Shown here piece by piece: positions 50,819-59,732 of a stretch of 64,000 nt of DNA (its first letter is position 1; every line of letters begins with the position of its first letter). The notes beneath the pieces were generated by a model. The model saw only the letters and a list, made by a program, of their open reading frames with translations. It did not search any database and was not told the DNA's origin. This stretch comes from an uncultured Clostridia bacterium (lineage in GTDB: Bacteria > Bacillota > Clostridia > UMGS1883), in contig CANRCD010000004.1 of the NCBI GenBank assembly GCA_947629005.1, positions 1 to 64,000 of the forward strand, given 5' to 3'. Position numbers and translations under genes: made by a program.

Positions 50819-53638
50819 TTATCTGATAGACCACTTGGAAGCGGCGTCAAAAGTTCTTTGACGAACGCCGGTCTCATCGTAAGCGATATAGAGCTCGCTG
50901 GCTGCGTTCTTGATATAGTAGAAGCCTCCGAGCTTTTCAAGCACCCAAGTCTGGTGTGCGCCGCCGTTTGCCTCCCACAGGCCAAGCTTTCTGCCGGAAT
51001 CAACAGACTCGCCGGGAATTTCAAGCACTTCGCCGGTGTCAACACTTTTGATGAGGAAGCCGCCGTCGGCAGGCTCCATCGTCCACTTCTGGTTGGCAAG
51101 ACCCTGATTTCGGGAAAGGATAATGTTTTTATCGCTGGAAATGGTTATGGCATTGTTGGTGCCGTAAAGAGCGATTCTGAATTCGCCGCCGACAGGCTCG
51201 GTAATGGGGGTGGGAACATTGGGCCGTTCAACCTCGACAACCTCAACCTCGGCTCCGAGAACATCCCACTTGGTTGCGGAGGACTTGGCAAGCTGCTGAA
51301 CCGCGCCGTTTACATTGGAGAGGTAAAGCCCGCTCATGGCGCTCTTAATATAGTAACTGCCGCCGTCCTTTTCAAGTATCCATGTCTGGTTAGTGCCGCC
51401 GTTGCCTTCCCAAACGCCTATCTGGCCGCCCTCGTTCATTGACTGCTCAAATACGTCAACGAAATAGCCGCAGGATACGCTCTTGATACCGCTGCCATCA
51501 AGCGTCCAAAGCTGAGAGTTGGAGGAAGACGCTTCTGATACGCTGAGAGTCGTGGAGTCATCGCCAACGGTAAGCACATCTTTGGTGCCGGCTACGGCAA
51601 GCTGAAATTCACCGGTGATGGTCGCGCCGGCGGAAATCGTCGCATCGCGATTGGCTATAACCCACTTGGTGGCGCTGCCCCTGTCGAGCTGAACGATATT
51701 GCCGCCGCTGTTGGAAAGGTAAAGGCCGCTCATTATGTTCTTCACATAATAGCCGTTACCGTCGAGCTCAAGGGCCCATGCCTGATTGTTGCCGTCGTTG
51801 CCTTCCCATACGCCTATCTGGCCGCCGGAAGCCGTGGACTGTTCAAATACGTCCATAACAACATTTGCGGCGCTGTTCTGGAAGGTGCTGCCGTAGGAGT
51901 TGTTGCCAAGCGTCCATATCTGGTTGCTGGCCTTGGTGTTGGCGGAAACGGTAAGCGTGGTGTTGTCGCTTGCCATGGTAAGCACATTATTGGTGGCGGG
52001 GTCGGCTATAATAAACTCGCCGGTCACGCTGGAAAGGTTGGGATATGTGGCTCCGCCGGCAGAACCGCTGCCGACGGCGGCTGCGGAGCCGGAGCCGGTG
52101 TATACAGAAACCTCTGCAACGGAAGCCCAGCCGTTGGTGCTGCTGCCGTTTACGTTAATTCTGACATATCTGGCGTTTTTGCCGCCGGCGTCAACATATT
52201 CGTAAACCGCGCCGCCGGCAGCGCACGCGCCGTTATAAATCTGGTTGTATGTGCTGCCGTCCTCGGAGAGGGAAACGCCATAGTTTACTGATCTGCCGTC
52301 ATCGTAGGAGCGCATCTGTACGCCTACGCAGCTAATGGGCTGAGCGCTGCCAAGGTCAATCGTCATGCTGTTTGCATTCTCGACGGCCCAGAAGGTGCTT
52401 GCATTGCCGTCAAGAGCGTTTCTGCCGGGATTTGCGGACTCGGGCTCGGCGGTAAACGTAGCATTGGTAACTTCAAGCTTTGTTCCGGAGGGAGTGGAGG
52501 ACTTCGCGGCAGAGGCGGACTGAGAGCCGCTGTTTTGAGCCGCGCCGGAGGAAAGAGTACCGTTGTAAACCTCAACTTCCGCAACGGAGGCCCAGTCGCC
52601 CACGCTGCTGCCCGCTGTCGTCATTCTTACATATCTGGCCGTAACGCCGACGGTGTGGTACTCGAACTGTCCGCCGCCGGCGGCGCAGGCGCCGTCAAAT
52701 ACGGAACGGAAGGTGACGCCGTCAGAGGAAACGAGGATACCGTAATTTACTGTTCTTGAATCGTCATAGGCCTTCATTTGAACGCCCACGCACGCGATAG
52801 GAGTAGGGGCGCCAAGGTCAATATTCATCTCCTGTAAACCCTGAGTGGCCCAAACCGAGCTCGGGCTTCCGTCCACGCAGTTGATGCCTGGGTTGTTTTC
52901 CTCAGGCTCGGAGGAGAACTTGAGCATGGAGGCATTGAGAGTTATTTTGGTGCCGATAGCGGAGCCCGACATGGAAGAGTCGATGGGGCCGGTCTCGGCA
53001 GCCGCGGAGGAACCGGAGGAACCGCTGCCTATGGTCTGCTCCTCGGGAATGCTCCAGTCAAGCTCATACGAAGTGGGAACGCTTATCTCGGGAAGGTCGC
53101 CGGACTGAATGGCGCCTACGATAGTGGAAAGCACCGCGCCTTCTGCGGCCGCGTCACGGATAACGGTGCGGTGAGAGGTGATAGCGAGTTTTCTCGACGC
53201 ATCGTAAAAATAAACCTGACCGATGATATTCTGTACAAGATCCTGTAAGGGAATGAAGGCCTGCCCGCCCTGAACCGCCGGAGCGGCCGAAAGGGTACGG
53301 CCATAGCCGTTAAGCGTGTAGTTGGTTGTTCCGGCCTTAAGTACGGCAACCTTGTCGGAGCCGAAGGAAAGGTCGATAAAGCCGGTGGACGCGTCGTAAA
53401 CCGCCGTGCCGCTGTAAAGCGAGGCGATGGCGCTCACCGGTATCATTACAACGCCGTCAATCTCCGTGGGGGCGGCGGGGAGCGTTTTCAGGGCATTGCC
53501 CGAAACCGCCGACGTACTGCCGACAAGAATCGCGACATTGTTGTTGAGAACCGTTCCGTAATCGGCGGCGGACACGCTTACGGAGAAGCAGCCCAAAGCC
53601 ATAACAAGAGCGGTCAAAAGGCAAAGTACCTTTTTCAT
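50819..53638 (-). CDS. secreted stalk / double discoidin / beta-trefoil surface protein (939 aa)
   Basis: A large non-enzymatic secreted protein. Signal peptide about 1-24 (LCLLTALVMALGCFSVSVSA). A stalk-like region follows (about 25-155), with MIPVSAIASLY and AFIPLQDLVQNI. Two F5/8-type C (discoidin) domains come next (about 225-355 and 375-500), each with a NPG-N-x-DG motif, IACVGVQM/ISCVGVQM and RYVRM-WASVAEVEVY endings. Three ricin-type beta-trefoil units complete it, marked by NQIWTL, NQAWALE, SQLWTL, NQTWILE, NQKWTME and HQTWVLE (QxW). Glycan binding at the cell surface is likely. The two discoidin copies are close relatives, so recent duplication is likely. No catalytic motif is seen. 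Confidence 0.87.
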   Translation of the reverse strand: MKKVLCLLTALVMALGCFSVSVSAADYGTVLNNNVAILVGSTSAVSGNALKTLPAAPTEIDGVVMIPVSAIASLYSGTAVYDASTGFIDLSFGSDKVAVLKAGTTNYTLNGYGRTLSAAPAVQGGQAFIPLQDLVQNIIGQVYFYDASRKLAITSHRTVIRDAAAEGAVLSTIVGAIQSGDLPEISVPTSYELDWSIPEEQTIGSGSSGSSAAAETGPIDSSMSGSAIGTKITLNASMLKFSSEPEENNPGINCVDGSPSSVWATQGLQEMNIDLGAPTPIACVGVQMKAYDDSRTVNYGILVSSDGVTFRSVFDGACAAGGGQFEYHTVGVTARYVRMTTAGSSVGDWASVAEVEVYNGTLSSGAAQNSGSQSASAAKSSTPSGTKLEVTNATFTAEPESANPGRNALDGNASTFWAVENANSMTIDLGSAQPISCVGVQMRSYDDGRSVNYGVSLSEDGSTYNQIYNGACAAGGAVYEYVDAGGKNARYVRINVNGSSTNGWASVAEVSVYTGSGSAAAVGSGSAGGATYPNLSSVTGEFIIADPATNNVLTMASDNTTLTVSANTKASNQIWTLGNNSYGSTFQNSAANVVMDVFEQSTASGGQIGVWEGNDGNNQAWALELDGNGYYVKNIMSGLYLSNSGGNIVQLDRGSATKWVIANRDATISAGATITGEFQLAVAGTKDVLTVGDDSTTLSVSEASSSNSQLWTLDGSGIKSVSCGYFVDVFEQSMNEGGQIGVWEGNGGTNQTWILEKDGGSYYIKSAMSGLYLSNVNGAVQQLAKSSATKWDVLGAEVEVVEVERPNVPTPITEPVGGEFRIALYGTNNAITISSDKNIILSRNQGLANQKWTMEPADGGFLIKSVDTGEVLEIPGESVDSGRKLGLWEANGGAHQTWVLEKLGGFYYIKNAASELYIAYDETGVRQRTFDAASKWSIR

Positions 53639-53704
53639 GATTGGAAATCCCTCCTTAGATTAAACGCACGGCTAACACATTAGCCCACACGTTACTATGA
53701 TATT

Positions 53705-53733
53705 ATTATATAGCTTTTTTACCAATTTGTAAA
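53705..53733 (-). promoter_or_regulatory. promoter of stalk/discoidin gene
   Basis: On the minus strand, TTTACA (53733-53728), 17-bp spacer, TATAAT (53710-53705). A leader hairpin GGCTAA/TTAGCC (53670-53685) precedes the SD AAGGAGGG. Confidence 0.72.
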
Positions 53734-53827
53734 TAGTAAAATTAAATTTGGGCAAATTGCATAAAAATAATGACGAAAATTCCGCAAATTTACCAAAGAA
53801 AAATTAAGAAAAAATTCAAAAAAATAC

Positions 53828-53856
53828 TTGACAAGGCGCCGGTTATCATGTAAAAT
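53828..53856 (+). promoter_or_regulatory. ylxM-ffh operon promoter
   Basis: TTGACA (53828-53833), 17-bp spacer, TAAAAT (53851-53856), 44 bp before ylxM. Confidence 0.8.
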
Positions 53857-53900
53857 ATAAAAGGTGTAAAGCTGAATGACTTTACAGGTGGTAAAGAGCT

Positions 53901-54242
53901 ATGGAAAAGGATTTTCATTTCAGCGCGCTTTTGGATATTTACTCCGGACTGCTGACGGAAAAGCAGGCCGAGGCGCTGGATTATTATTATAATGAAGATT
54001 ACTCCCTTGCTGAGATATCCGAGCTCATGGACGTTACGCGCCAAGGAGCGAGGGATTTCATCAAGCGGGGCGAGACGCTGCTTCTTTCAGCCGAGGGCAG
54101 GCTGCGCCTCGGCGAAAGGTTTGCCGCGCTCGACGAAATACGCCGCTGCGCCGATGAGATCAAGGAAATGGGCGGCGAGGCCGCCGCGCTTGCCGAAAGG
54201 ATAACCGCTGCGGCGGACTATGTTCAGAACGGAGAAAAATAA
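53901..54242 (+). CDS. ylxM: YlxM/p13 family SRP-associated HTH protein (113 aa)
   Basis: A sigma-factor-like HTH protein that accompanies ffh in Firmicutes and modulates SRP GTPase function in some species. The sequence LLDIYSGLLTEKQAEALDYY, then EDYSLAEISELMDVTRQGAR and DFIKRGE, is diagnostic. Its last base overlaps the ffh start (AATAATG), so the two are translationally linked. Length is typical. Confidence 0.95.
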   Translation: MEKDFHFSALLDIYSGLLTEKQAEALDYYYNEDYSLAEISELMDVTRQGARDFIKRGETLLLSAEGRLRLGERFAALDEIRRCADEIKEMGGEAAALAERITAAADYVQNGEK

Positions 54243-55567
54243 TGGCATTTGAATCTTTGGGCGAGAAGCTACAGGAAACCTTTAAAAAGCTTAAGGGACA
54301 GGGCGTTGTTTCCGAGAAGGACATCAAGAACGCCATGCGCGAGGTTCGCATGGCCCTGCTTGAGGCGGACGTCAGCTTTAAGGTCGTAAAGGAATTTGAA
54401 AAGCGCGTTTTTGAAAAAGCCACCGGCGCTGAGGTTATGGAAAGCCTCACTCCGGGCCAGCAGATTATAAAGATCGTTCGTGACGAGCTTACGTGGCTCA
54501 TGGGCGGCGCGCAGGCCAAGCTTGCCGTGTCGCCGAAGCCGCCGACGGTCTATATGCTCGTCGGCCTTCAGGGCGCGGGCAAGACGACCATGGCCGCCAA
54601 GCTGGGCGGGCTGCTCAAAAAGCAGGGCAAAAAGGTAATGCTCGTCGGCTGCGACGTTTACCGACCCGCCGCCATAAAGCAGCTTCAAGTGGTGGGCGAG
54701 CAGCAGGGACTTAAGGTCTATGCCGATTTCGAGACAAAGGACCCAGTGGCCATAGCCAAAACGGCGGTTTCCGGCTGTGACACCACACTTTATGATACCG
54801 TTATCATTGATACCGCAGGCCGCCTCCACGTGGACGAGGCGCTTATGGACGAACTGCGCCGCATAAAGACGGAGGTCGCTCCAACCGAGATTTTACTCGT
54901 GGTGGACGCTATGACGGGCCAGGACGCGGTTACCGTTGCCGGCGCCTTTGACGGCGACCTCGGCATTGACGGCATAATCATGACGAAGCTCGACGGCGAC
55001 GCCCGAGGCGGAGCGGCGCTGAGCGTCCGTGCGGCCACCGGCAAAAGCATAAAATATGTCGGCGTGGGTGAAAAGCTCGGCGATGTGGAGCCATTCTACC
55101 CCGAGCGCATGGCCTCGCGTATCCTCGGCATGGGCGATATGCTCTCGCTCATAGATAAGGCGCAGGCCGCAATAGATGAGAAAAAGGCTGCGGAGCTCGA
55201 GAAAAAGCTCAAAAGCCAGCGATTTGACCTGAACGACTATCTTGACCAGCTTGATCAAATGCGCAACATGGGCCCGCTGGAGAATATAATGGGTATGCTC
55301 CCCGGCGTAAACGCAAAGGCCCTCAAAAACGTGAAGGTTGACGAAAGGCAGCTCGACCGCATCCGCGCCATAATCACCTCAATGACAAAGGAGGAGCGCG
55401 AGCGCCCCGAGATAATCAACTCCGGCCGCAAGCGGCGCATTGCCGCGGGTAGCGGCGTTCAGATACAGGACGTGAACGGCCTTTTGAGGCAGTTCGAGCA
55501 AATGCAGAAAATGCTTAAAATGTTTTCCGACCCGAAAAAGATGCGGAAAATGAAATTCCCGTTCTAA
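54242..55567 (+). CDS. ffh: signal recognition particle protein Ffh (441 aa)
   Basis: The SRP54 GTPase that directs nascent membrane proteins to FtsY. NG domain motifs are GLQGAGKTTMAAKLG (about 108-122), DVYRPAAIKQL, DTAGRLHVDE and TKLDGDARGGAAL. The C-terminal M domain is Met-rich and ends MQKMLKMFSDPKKMRKMKF, the signal-sequence groove. It follows ylxM directly and leads into rpsP, the common Firmicute order. Confidence 0.98.
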   Translation: MAFESLGEKLQETFKKLKGQGVVSEKDIKNAMREVRMALLEADVSFKVVKEFEKRVFEKATGAEVMESLTPGQQIIKIVRDELTWLMGGAQAKLAVSPKPPTVYMLVGLQGAGKTTMAAKLGGLLKKQGKKVMLVGCDVYRPAAIKQLQVVGEQQGLKVYADFETKDPVAIAKTAVSGCDTTLYDTVIIDTAGRLHVDEALMDELRRIKTEVAPTEILLVVDAMTGQDAVTVAGAFDGDLGIDGIIMTKLDGDARGGAALSVRAATGKSIKYVGVGEKLGDVEPFYPERMASRILGMGDMLSLIDKAQAAIDEKKAAELEKKLKSQRFDLNDYLDQLDQMRNMGPLENIMGMLPGVNAKALKNVKVDERQLDRIRAIITSMTKEERERPEIINSGRKRRIAAGSGVQIQDVNGLLRQFEQMQKMLKMFSDPKKMRKMKFPF

Positions 55568-55615
55568 GTTAATAACGAAAAGTTATTATATACATTTTAA
55601 TTGGAGGTAATAGAC

Positions 55616-55861
55616 ATGGCAGTAAAAATCAGACTCAGAAGAATGGGCGCTAAGAAGGCCCCCTTCTATCGCGTTGTGGTGGCCGATTCCCGCTATCCCC
55701 GCGACGGCCGCTTCATTGAGGAAATAGGCGTTTACGACCCGCTCCAGAACCCTTCAAGGTTCGAGGTTGACGGCGAAAAGGCCAAGAAGTGGATAAAGAA
55801 CGGCGCGCAGCCCACCGATACCGTTAAGAGCCTGCTTAAGAAGAACGGCATTATCGAATAA
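55616..55861 (+). CDS. rpsP: 30S ribosomal protein bS16 (81 aa)
   Basis: Small-subunit protein bS16, starting [19 protein letters not shown] and continuing with [20 protein letters not shown], the family signature. The ATG at 55616 is preceded by GGAGG; an upstream in-frame start adds five non-conserved residues. It is followed by khpA 29 bp on. Confidence 0.98.
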   Translation: MAVKIRLRRMGAKKAPFYRVVVADSRYPRDGRFIEEIGVYDPLQNPSRFEVDGEKAKKWIKNGAQPTDTVKSLLKKNGIIE

Positions 55862-55890
55862 CAACTGTTTTTCTGAGAGGAAGGTACTTA

Positions 55891-56127
55891 ATGAAACAGC
55901 TTCTTGAAACCATCGTTAAGCCTTTGGTGGACGAGCCTGAACAGGTTGTTGTGACCGAAACCGAGACCGACGACACCCTTTTGCTTGAGCTCCGCGTGGC
56001 CCACGGCGACATGGGCAAGGTAATCGGCAAGCAGGGCCGCATAGCCAAGGCTATCCGCACTCTTATGAAGGGCGCGGCGAAAAAGCTCGGCAACGAGAAA
56101 AAAATCGTTGTTGATATTCTTGACTGA
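55891..56127 (+). CDS. khpA: KH-domain RNA-binding protein KhpA (78 aa)
   Basis: A single KH domain protein (YlqC/KhpA). The GxxG loop lies in MGKVIGKQGRIAKAIRTLMK (GKQG). In streptococci it pairs with KhpB to bind RNA and affect cell division. Length and its place between rpsP and rimM match the family. SD GAGAGGAAGG precedes the ATG. Confidence 0.96.
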   Translation: MKQLLETIVKPLVDEPEQVVVTETETDDTLLLELRVAHGDMGKVIGKQGRIAKAIRTLMKGAAKKLGNEKKIVVDILD

Positions 56128-56175
56128 GCGCGGGGGCCGGACCGGCCCCTTCGTCTTTTCGGAGGAGCGGAGGAT

Positions 56176-56682
56176 ATGATTTACGTTATTAAAATCGTCA
56201 ACACTCACGGCCTCGGAGGCGAGGTGCGCGCCCTGCACTACACCGACGGCGAGCCCTTCTTTGACGCCGTAGACACCCTCTATACCGCCGGCGGAGCAAA
56301 AAGCTTCAAGGTCGAGCGGTGGAGGCTGCACAAGGGAGCTGTACTGCTGAAGCTCTCCGGCGTGGACGATATGACGGCAGCCGAGGCCCTTAAGGGCGTC
56401 GAGCTTTACGCGCGGGAGGAGGATTTGCCGCCGCTCCCCGAGGGGCGGTACTACTATTTCCAGCTCACGGGTCTAAGGGCTGTGCTCGCGGACGGGGAGG
56501 AGATAGGGACGGTCAGTTCCGTGACAGAGGGCGGCGGGGGAGATCTGCTCGAAATAACCCGACAGGACGGAGGCGCAAGGTGCCTTATCCCCAAGTGCGA
56601 CGCCTTTGTGAAGGAAATTTCGCTCGAACGCGGTGAGCTCGTTATCGAACCTATAGAAGGGCTGATCGACTGGCATGAATAA
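56176..56682 (+). CDS. rimM: 16S rRNA processing protein RimM (168 aa)
   Basis: Helps 30S head assembly and binds uS19. The N-terminal barrel (IVNTHGLGGEVRALHYTD) and the C-terminal PRC barrel (EGRYYYFQLTGLRAVLADGE, then LIPKCDAFVKEI) are both recognisable. Its end overlaps trmD by 8 bp, the usual arrangement. It starts at ATG 56176 behind GGAGGAG. Confidence 0.95.
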   Translation: MIYVIKIVNTHGLGGEVRALHYTDGEPFFDAVDTLYTAGGAKSFKVERWRLHKGAVLLKLSGVDDMTAAEALKGVELYAREEDLPPLPEGRYYYFQLTGLRAVLADGEEIGTVSSVTEGGGGDLLEITRQDGGARCLIPKCDAFVKEISLERGELVIEPIEGLIDWHE

Positions 56683-57397
56683 GCTTAAGTTTTCCGTTCT
56701 GACACTGTTCCCGAATATGTTCGCTCCGCTCAAGGAGTCTATAATCGGCCGCGCCTCGGAAAAGGGGCTTATCGAGGTGGACTGCATAAATATACGCGAC
56801 TTTTCCGCCGACAAGCATCGCCGCGTGGACGACTATCCCTACGGCGCGGGCGGCGGCATGGTTATGCAGGCCCAGCCTATCTACGACGCATACAGGAGCG
56901 TCGCCGGCGACGACAGGCCGCTTGTGATCTATCTTTCGCCGCAGGGGCGGGCGCTCAGCCAGAAGCTGGCCCGAGACCTCAGCCGCGAGGAGCATATTAT
57001 TTTGCTCTGCGGCCACTACGAGGGCGTGGACGAGCGCGTGCTGGAGGAGATTGTCGATATGGAGGTATCCATAGGCGACTATGTGCTGACCGGCGGCGAG
57101 CTGCCCGCAATGGTGCTGATCGACTGCGTCAGCCGTATGCGCGAGGGCGTGCTTGACAGCCGCGAGACCGCCGAGACCGAAAGCCACTACAACGGCCTTT
57201 TGGAGTACCCTCAGTACACTCGCCCGCCCGAGTTCATGGGCCGCGCGGTGCCGGAGGTGCTTTTGGGCGGCAACCATAAGGAGATAGAAAAATGGCGGCG
57301 CGAGCAGTCGCTTCTTCGCACGCGCAGAAAACGTCCCGACCTTTTGAAAAGGGCCTTGCTAAGCGAGGAGGACAAAAAAATTCTTGAAAAGTTATAA
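56675..57397 (+). CDS. trmD: tRNA (guanine-N1)-methyltransferase TrmD (240 aa)
   Basis: Makes m1G37 in tRNAs reading CNN/GGG codons, preventing +1 frameshifts. The SPOUT trefoil knot shows as LSPQGRALSQ, LLCGHYEGVDERV and GDYVLTGGELPAMVLIDCVSR, and the C-terminal helix domain has YTRPPEFMG and VLLGGNHKEIEKWR. It closes the ffh block. A tRNA-Gly promoter overlaps the region just past its stop. Confidence 0.98.
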   Translation: MNKLKFSVLTLFPNMFAPLKESIIGRASEKGLIEVDCINIRDFSADKHRRVDDYPYGAGGGMVMQAQPIYDAYRSVAGDDRPLVIYLSPQGRALSQKLARDLSREEHIILLCGHYEGVDERVLEEIVDMEVSIGDYVLTGGELPAMVLIDCVSRMREGVLDSRETAETESHYNGLLEYPQYTRPPEFMGRAVPEVLLGGNHKEIEKWRREQSLLRTRRKRPDLLKRALLSEEDKKILEKL

Positions 57398-57404
57398 AAA
57401 GCCC

Positions 57405-57433
57405 TTGACAAACAGGCTCCGTTGTGGTATTAT
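57405..57433 (+). promoter_or_regulatory. tRNA-Gly promoter
   Basis: TTGACA (57405-57410), 17-bp spacer, TATTAT (57428-57433), beginning 7 bp after trmD. Confidence 0.82.
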
Positions 57434-57446
57434 AACACAGTGAGCT

Positions 57447-57521
57447 GCGGGAGTGACTCAGTGGTAGAGTGTCACCTTGCCAAGGTGAAAGTCGCGGGTT
57501 CGAATCCCGTCTTCCGCTCCA
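57447..57521 (+). tRNA. tRNA-Gly (anticodon GCC)
   Basis: Cloverleaf with acceptor GCGGGAG/CTTCCGC, anticodon loop TTGCCAA within stem CACC/GGTG, T-loop TTCGAAT and encoded CCA. A terminator hairpin begins 3 bp later. Confidence 0.96.
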
Positions 57522-57523
57522 TG

Positions 57524-57562
57524 GCGTCGGAGCAAAGCCTGTCTTTGCTCCGACGCTTTTTT
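57524..57562 (+). terminator. terminator of tRNA-Gly
   Basis: A 14-bp perfect stem (GCGTCGGAGCAAAG/CTTTGCTCCGACGC, CCTGT loop) followed by six T. Confidence 0.95.
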
Positions 57563-57607
57563 CTTGCTTTTATTTTACTCTACTCATTATAATTGAGGAA
57601 AAAAACA

Positions 57608-58708
57608 ATGAAAATTCTATCATTTATAAAGCGCGAGCCGGTGCTTTCGGCCTCGGCGGCGCTGGCCGCCGCGTCGATGATTCTTGTCCCGCCGGACACC
57701 GGATACGCGGACTATGTCAATCTTTCGGTGCTGGCGGTGCTGTTTTGTCTTATGTTGGTGGTGGCGGGGCTCTCGCGTTCGGGGATTTTTGGCGTGATGA
57801 CGGAGGCGCTCTCCTCCCGCTTCAGGCGTGAAAAATCCCTCGTAACGGCGCTGTGCCTTATATGTTTTTTTATTTCCGCCCTGATAACCAACGACGTCGC
57901 GCTGATAACCTTTGTGCCGTTCACGCTTGCAATGCTGCGCGGGAGTGATGAAAAAACCGTGATTTTTGCCGTGGTGATGGAGACGGTCGCCGCGAATCTC
58001 GGCAGCCTTATAACTCCGGTGGGCAACCCGCAAAATTTGTACCTTTACACGTATTTTGGCCTTTCGCCGGCGGAGTTTTTCGCCATCACGCTGCCGCTTG
58101 GCGCGCTCAGCCTCGCGCTGACTCTGGGGACGCTGCTTCTCCCTTGGGGAGGCGAGAGAGAGGTAGAGCCGCAGACGGCCTCGGCAGGGCTGAATAAGGG
58201 TATGGCCGCCGTCTGCGGCGTTTTGTTTGCCGTTTGTATGCTGACGGTGCTGCGCTTGCTGCCGTGGCCAGTTATGCTCGCTGTGGTCTGTGCGGCGGCA
58301 CTGTTCATGGATAGGAGGCTTTTCCTCGAGGCGGATTACATTCTGCTTTTGACCTTCGTCTGCTTCTTCATATTCGTGGGCAACGCCGCCCGCGTGGAAC
58401 GGATATCCGATGCGGTCTTTGGCGTTCTTGCGGGAAAGGAGACCTTTTTGAGCGCGGCGCTCAGCCAAATTATCAGCAATGTGCCCGCCGCGACTATGCT
58501 CTCAGCCTTTACGGATAACGCCCGCGGCCTCATAGTAGGTACTAACATCGGCGGCCTCGGCACGCTGATTGCCTCGATGGCAAGCCTAATATCCTATCGC
58601 CGCGTGTGCTCGGCCGGAATATCGCAGGGCCGCTACATAAAGACCTTTTCGCTCATTAATTTTGCTCTACTGGCGCTGCTCGGCACACTGTCATATATAT
58701 TTTTATAA
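57608..58708 (+). CDS. SLC13/ArsB-like anion permease (366 aa)
   Basis: A compact ion-transporter-superfamily permease with about ten membrane segments. Key stretches are FISALITNDVALITFVPF (the conserved TND motif), ETVAANLGSLITPVGNPQNL (NPQN helix hairpin) and LSQIISNVPAATMLSAF (second SNVPA hairpin). These resemble putative citrate/arsenite-type carriers of Firmicutes; substrate not assignable. It is unrelated in detail to the permease at 6042. The ATG at 57608 follows TTGAGG; an upstream in-frame alternative adds five residues. No clear partner gene lies nearby. Confidence 0.85.
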   Translation: MKILSFIKREPVLSASAALAAASMILVPPDTGYADYVNLSVLAVLFCLMLVVAGLSRSGIFGVMTEALSSRFRREKSLVTALCLICFFISALITNDVALITFVPFTLAMLRGSDEKTVIFAVVMETVAANLGSLITPVGNPQNLYLYTYFGLSPAEFFAITLPLGALSLALTLGTLLLPWGGEREVEPQTASAGLNKGMAAVCGVLFAVCMLTVLRLLPWPVMLAVVCAAALFMDRRLFLEADYILLLTFVCFFIFVGNAARVERISDAVFGVLAGKETFLSAALSQIISNVPAATMLSAFTDNARGLIVGTNIGGLGTLIASMASLISYRRVCSAGISQGRYIKTFSLINFALLALLGTLSYIFL

Positions 58709-58759
58709 AAAATGGCGCGCGAAAAATCGTGTGTTATTTTTAATAAAACCAAAAAACTA

Positions 58760-58788
58760 TTGACTTTTTCCACTGCGTCAGGTATAAT
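58760..58788 (+). promoter_or_regulatory. ispE promoter
   Basis: TTGACT (58760-58765), 17-bp spacer, TATAAT (58783-58788), 31 bp before ispE. Confidence 0.83.
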
Positions 58789-58819
58789 TTTTTTGGAAAT
58801 ACTCTTGGGAGGGCAACGA

Positions 58820-59677
58820 ATGAAAAGAGCTACATTTAAGTCATACGCTAAAATCAACCTCACGCTGGACGTTTTGGGCAAGAGGCCCGACGGTTATCAC
58901 GAGGTCGAAATGATAATGCACACAACCTCCTTAAGCGACACTGTCTCGGTGGAACTGGACGAGACGGGGGAGGGCATAACCGTCGAAACGAGCCTGCCCT
59001 TCCTGCCCGTGGGGGAGGACAACCTCGCCTATAAGGCGGCACGGCTGTTCCTCAGCGAAACAGGACTTCGCGGCGGCGTTAAGATAGTTTTAGAAAAACA
59101 TATTCCCGTGGGGGCGGGCCTTGCCGGCGGAAGCAGCAACTGCGCTGTGGTGCTTAAGGCTCTCGACCGCCTTGCAGGGGCAAACCTCGGTATAGAACGG
59201 CTGTGTGAAATGGGCGCCGCTCTCGGCGCGGACGTGCCCTACTGCCTTTTGGGCGGCGCGCGGCTGGCCCGAGGCATAGGGGAAAAGCTTTCGCCGCTCC
59301 CGCCGCTCATGCCATGCCATATATTGCTTGTTAAGCCGGCTTTTTCCATTAGTACCAAACAAGTGTACGAAAAAATTGACTCCCGCTCCGGCTTCCGCCG
59401 CCCCGATACCGAGGCCGTCATACGCGGCCTTGAGCAGGGCGATCTCGGCAAAATCGCGGCGGGTATGGCAAACGTGCTCGAGGAGGTCAGTATAAGCGAT
59501 TATCCCGTGCTGGCCGAGGTCAAGCAAAAGCTGGTGTCGCTTGGCGCGGTCGTTTCGCAGATGAGCGGAAGCGGCCCGACGGTTTTCGGCATATTTACCG
59601 ACCGCCGCAAGGCCGTCGCCGCGAAAAACGAACTCTGGGGCAAATATAAAACCGTATATCTTTGCAAGCCTGTATAA
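58820..59677 (+). CDS. ispE: 4-diphosphocytidyl-2-C-methyl-D-erythritol kinase IspE (285 aa)
   Basis: A GHMP kinase of the MEP (non-mevalonate) isoprenoid pathway. SYAKINLTLDVLGKRPDGYH at the N-terminus, the ATP loop VPVGAGLAGGSSNCAVVL and MSGSGPTVFGIF near the C-terminus are the family signatures. The ATG at 58820 is chosen because GGGAGGG lies six bases upstream and a consensus promoter lies inside the longer open frame. Isoprenoids feed undecaprenyl phosphate for the cell wall. spoIIR follows 55 bp on. Confidence 0.96.
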   Translation: MKRATFKSYAKINLTLDVLGKRPDGYHEVEMIMHTTSLSDTVSVELDETGEGITVETSLPFLPVGEDNLAYKAARLFLSETGLRGGVKIVLEKHIPVGAGLAGGSSNCAVVLKALDRLAGANLGIERLCEMGAALGADVPYCLLGGARLARGIGEKLSPLPPLMPCHILLVKPAFSISTKQVYEKIDSRSGFRRPDTEAVIRGLEQGDLGKIAAGMANVLEEVSISDYPVLAEVKQKLVSLGAVVSQMSGSGPTVFGIFTDRRKAVAAKNELWGKYKTVYLCKPV

Positions 59678-59732
59678 TTTATCATGGCATGGTCAATACT
59701 ACCCTAAAGAGAGTAATAAGGAAGTGTTGACT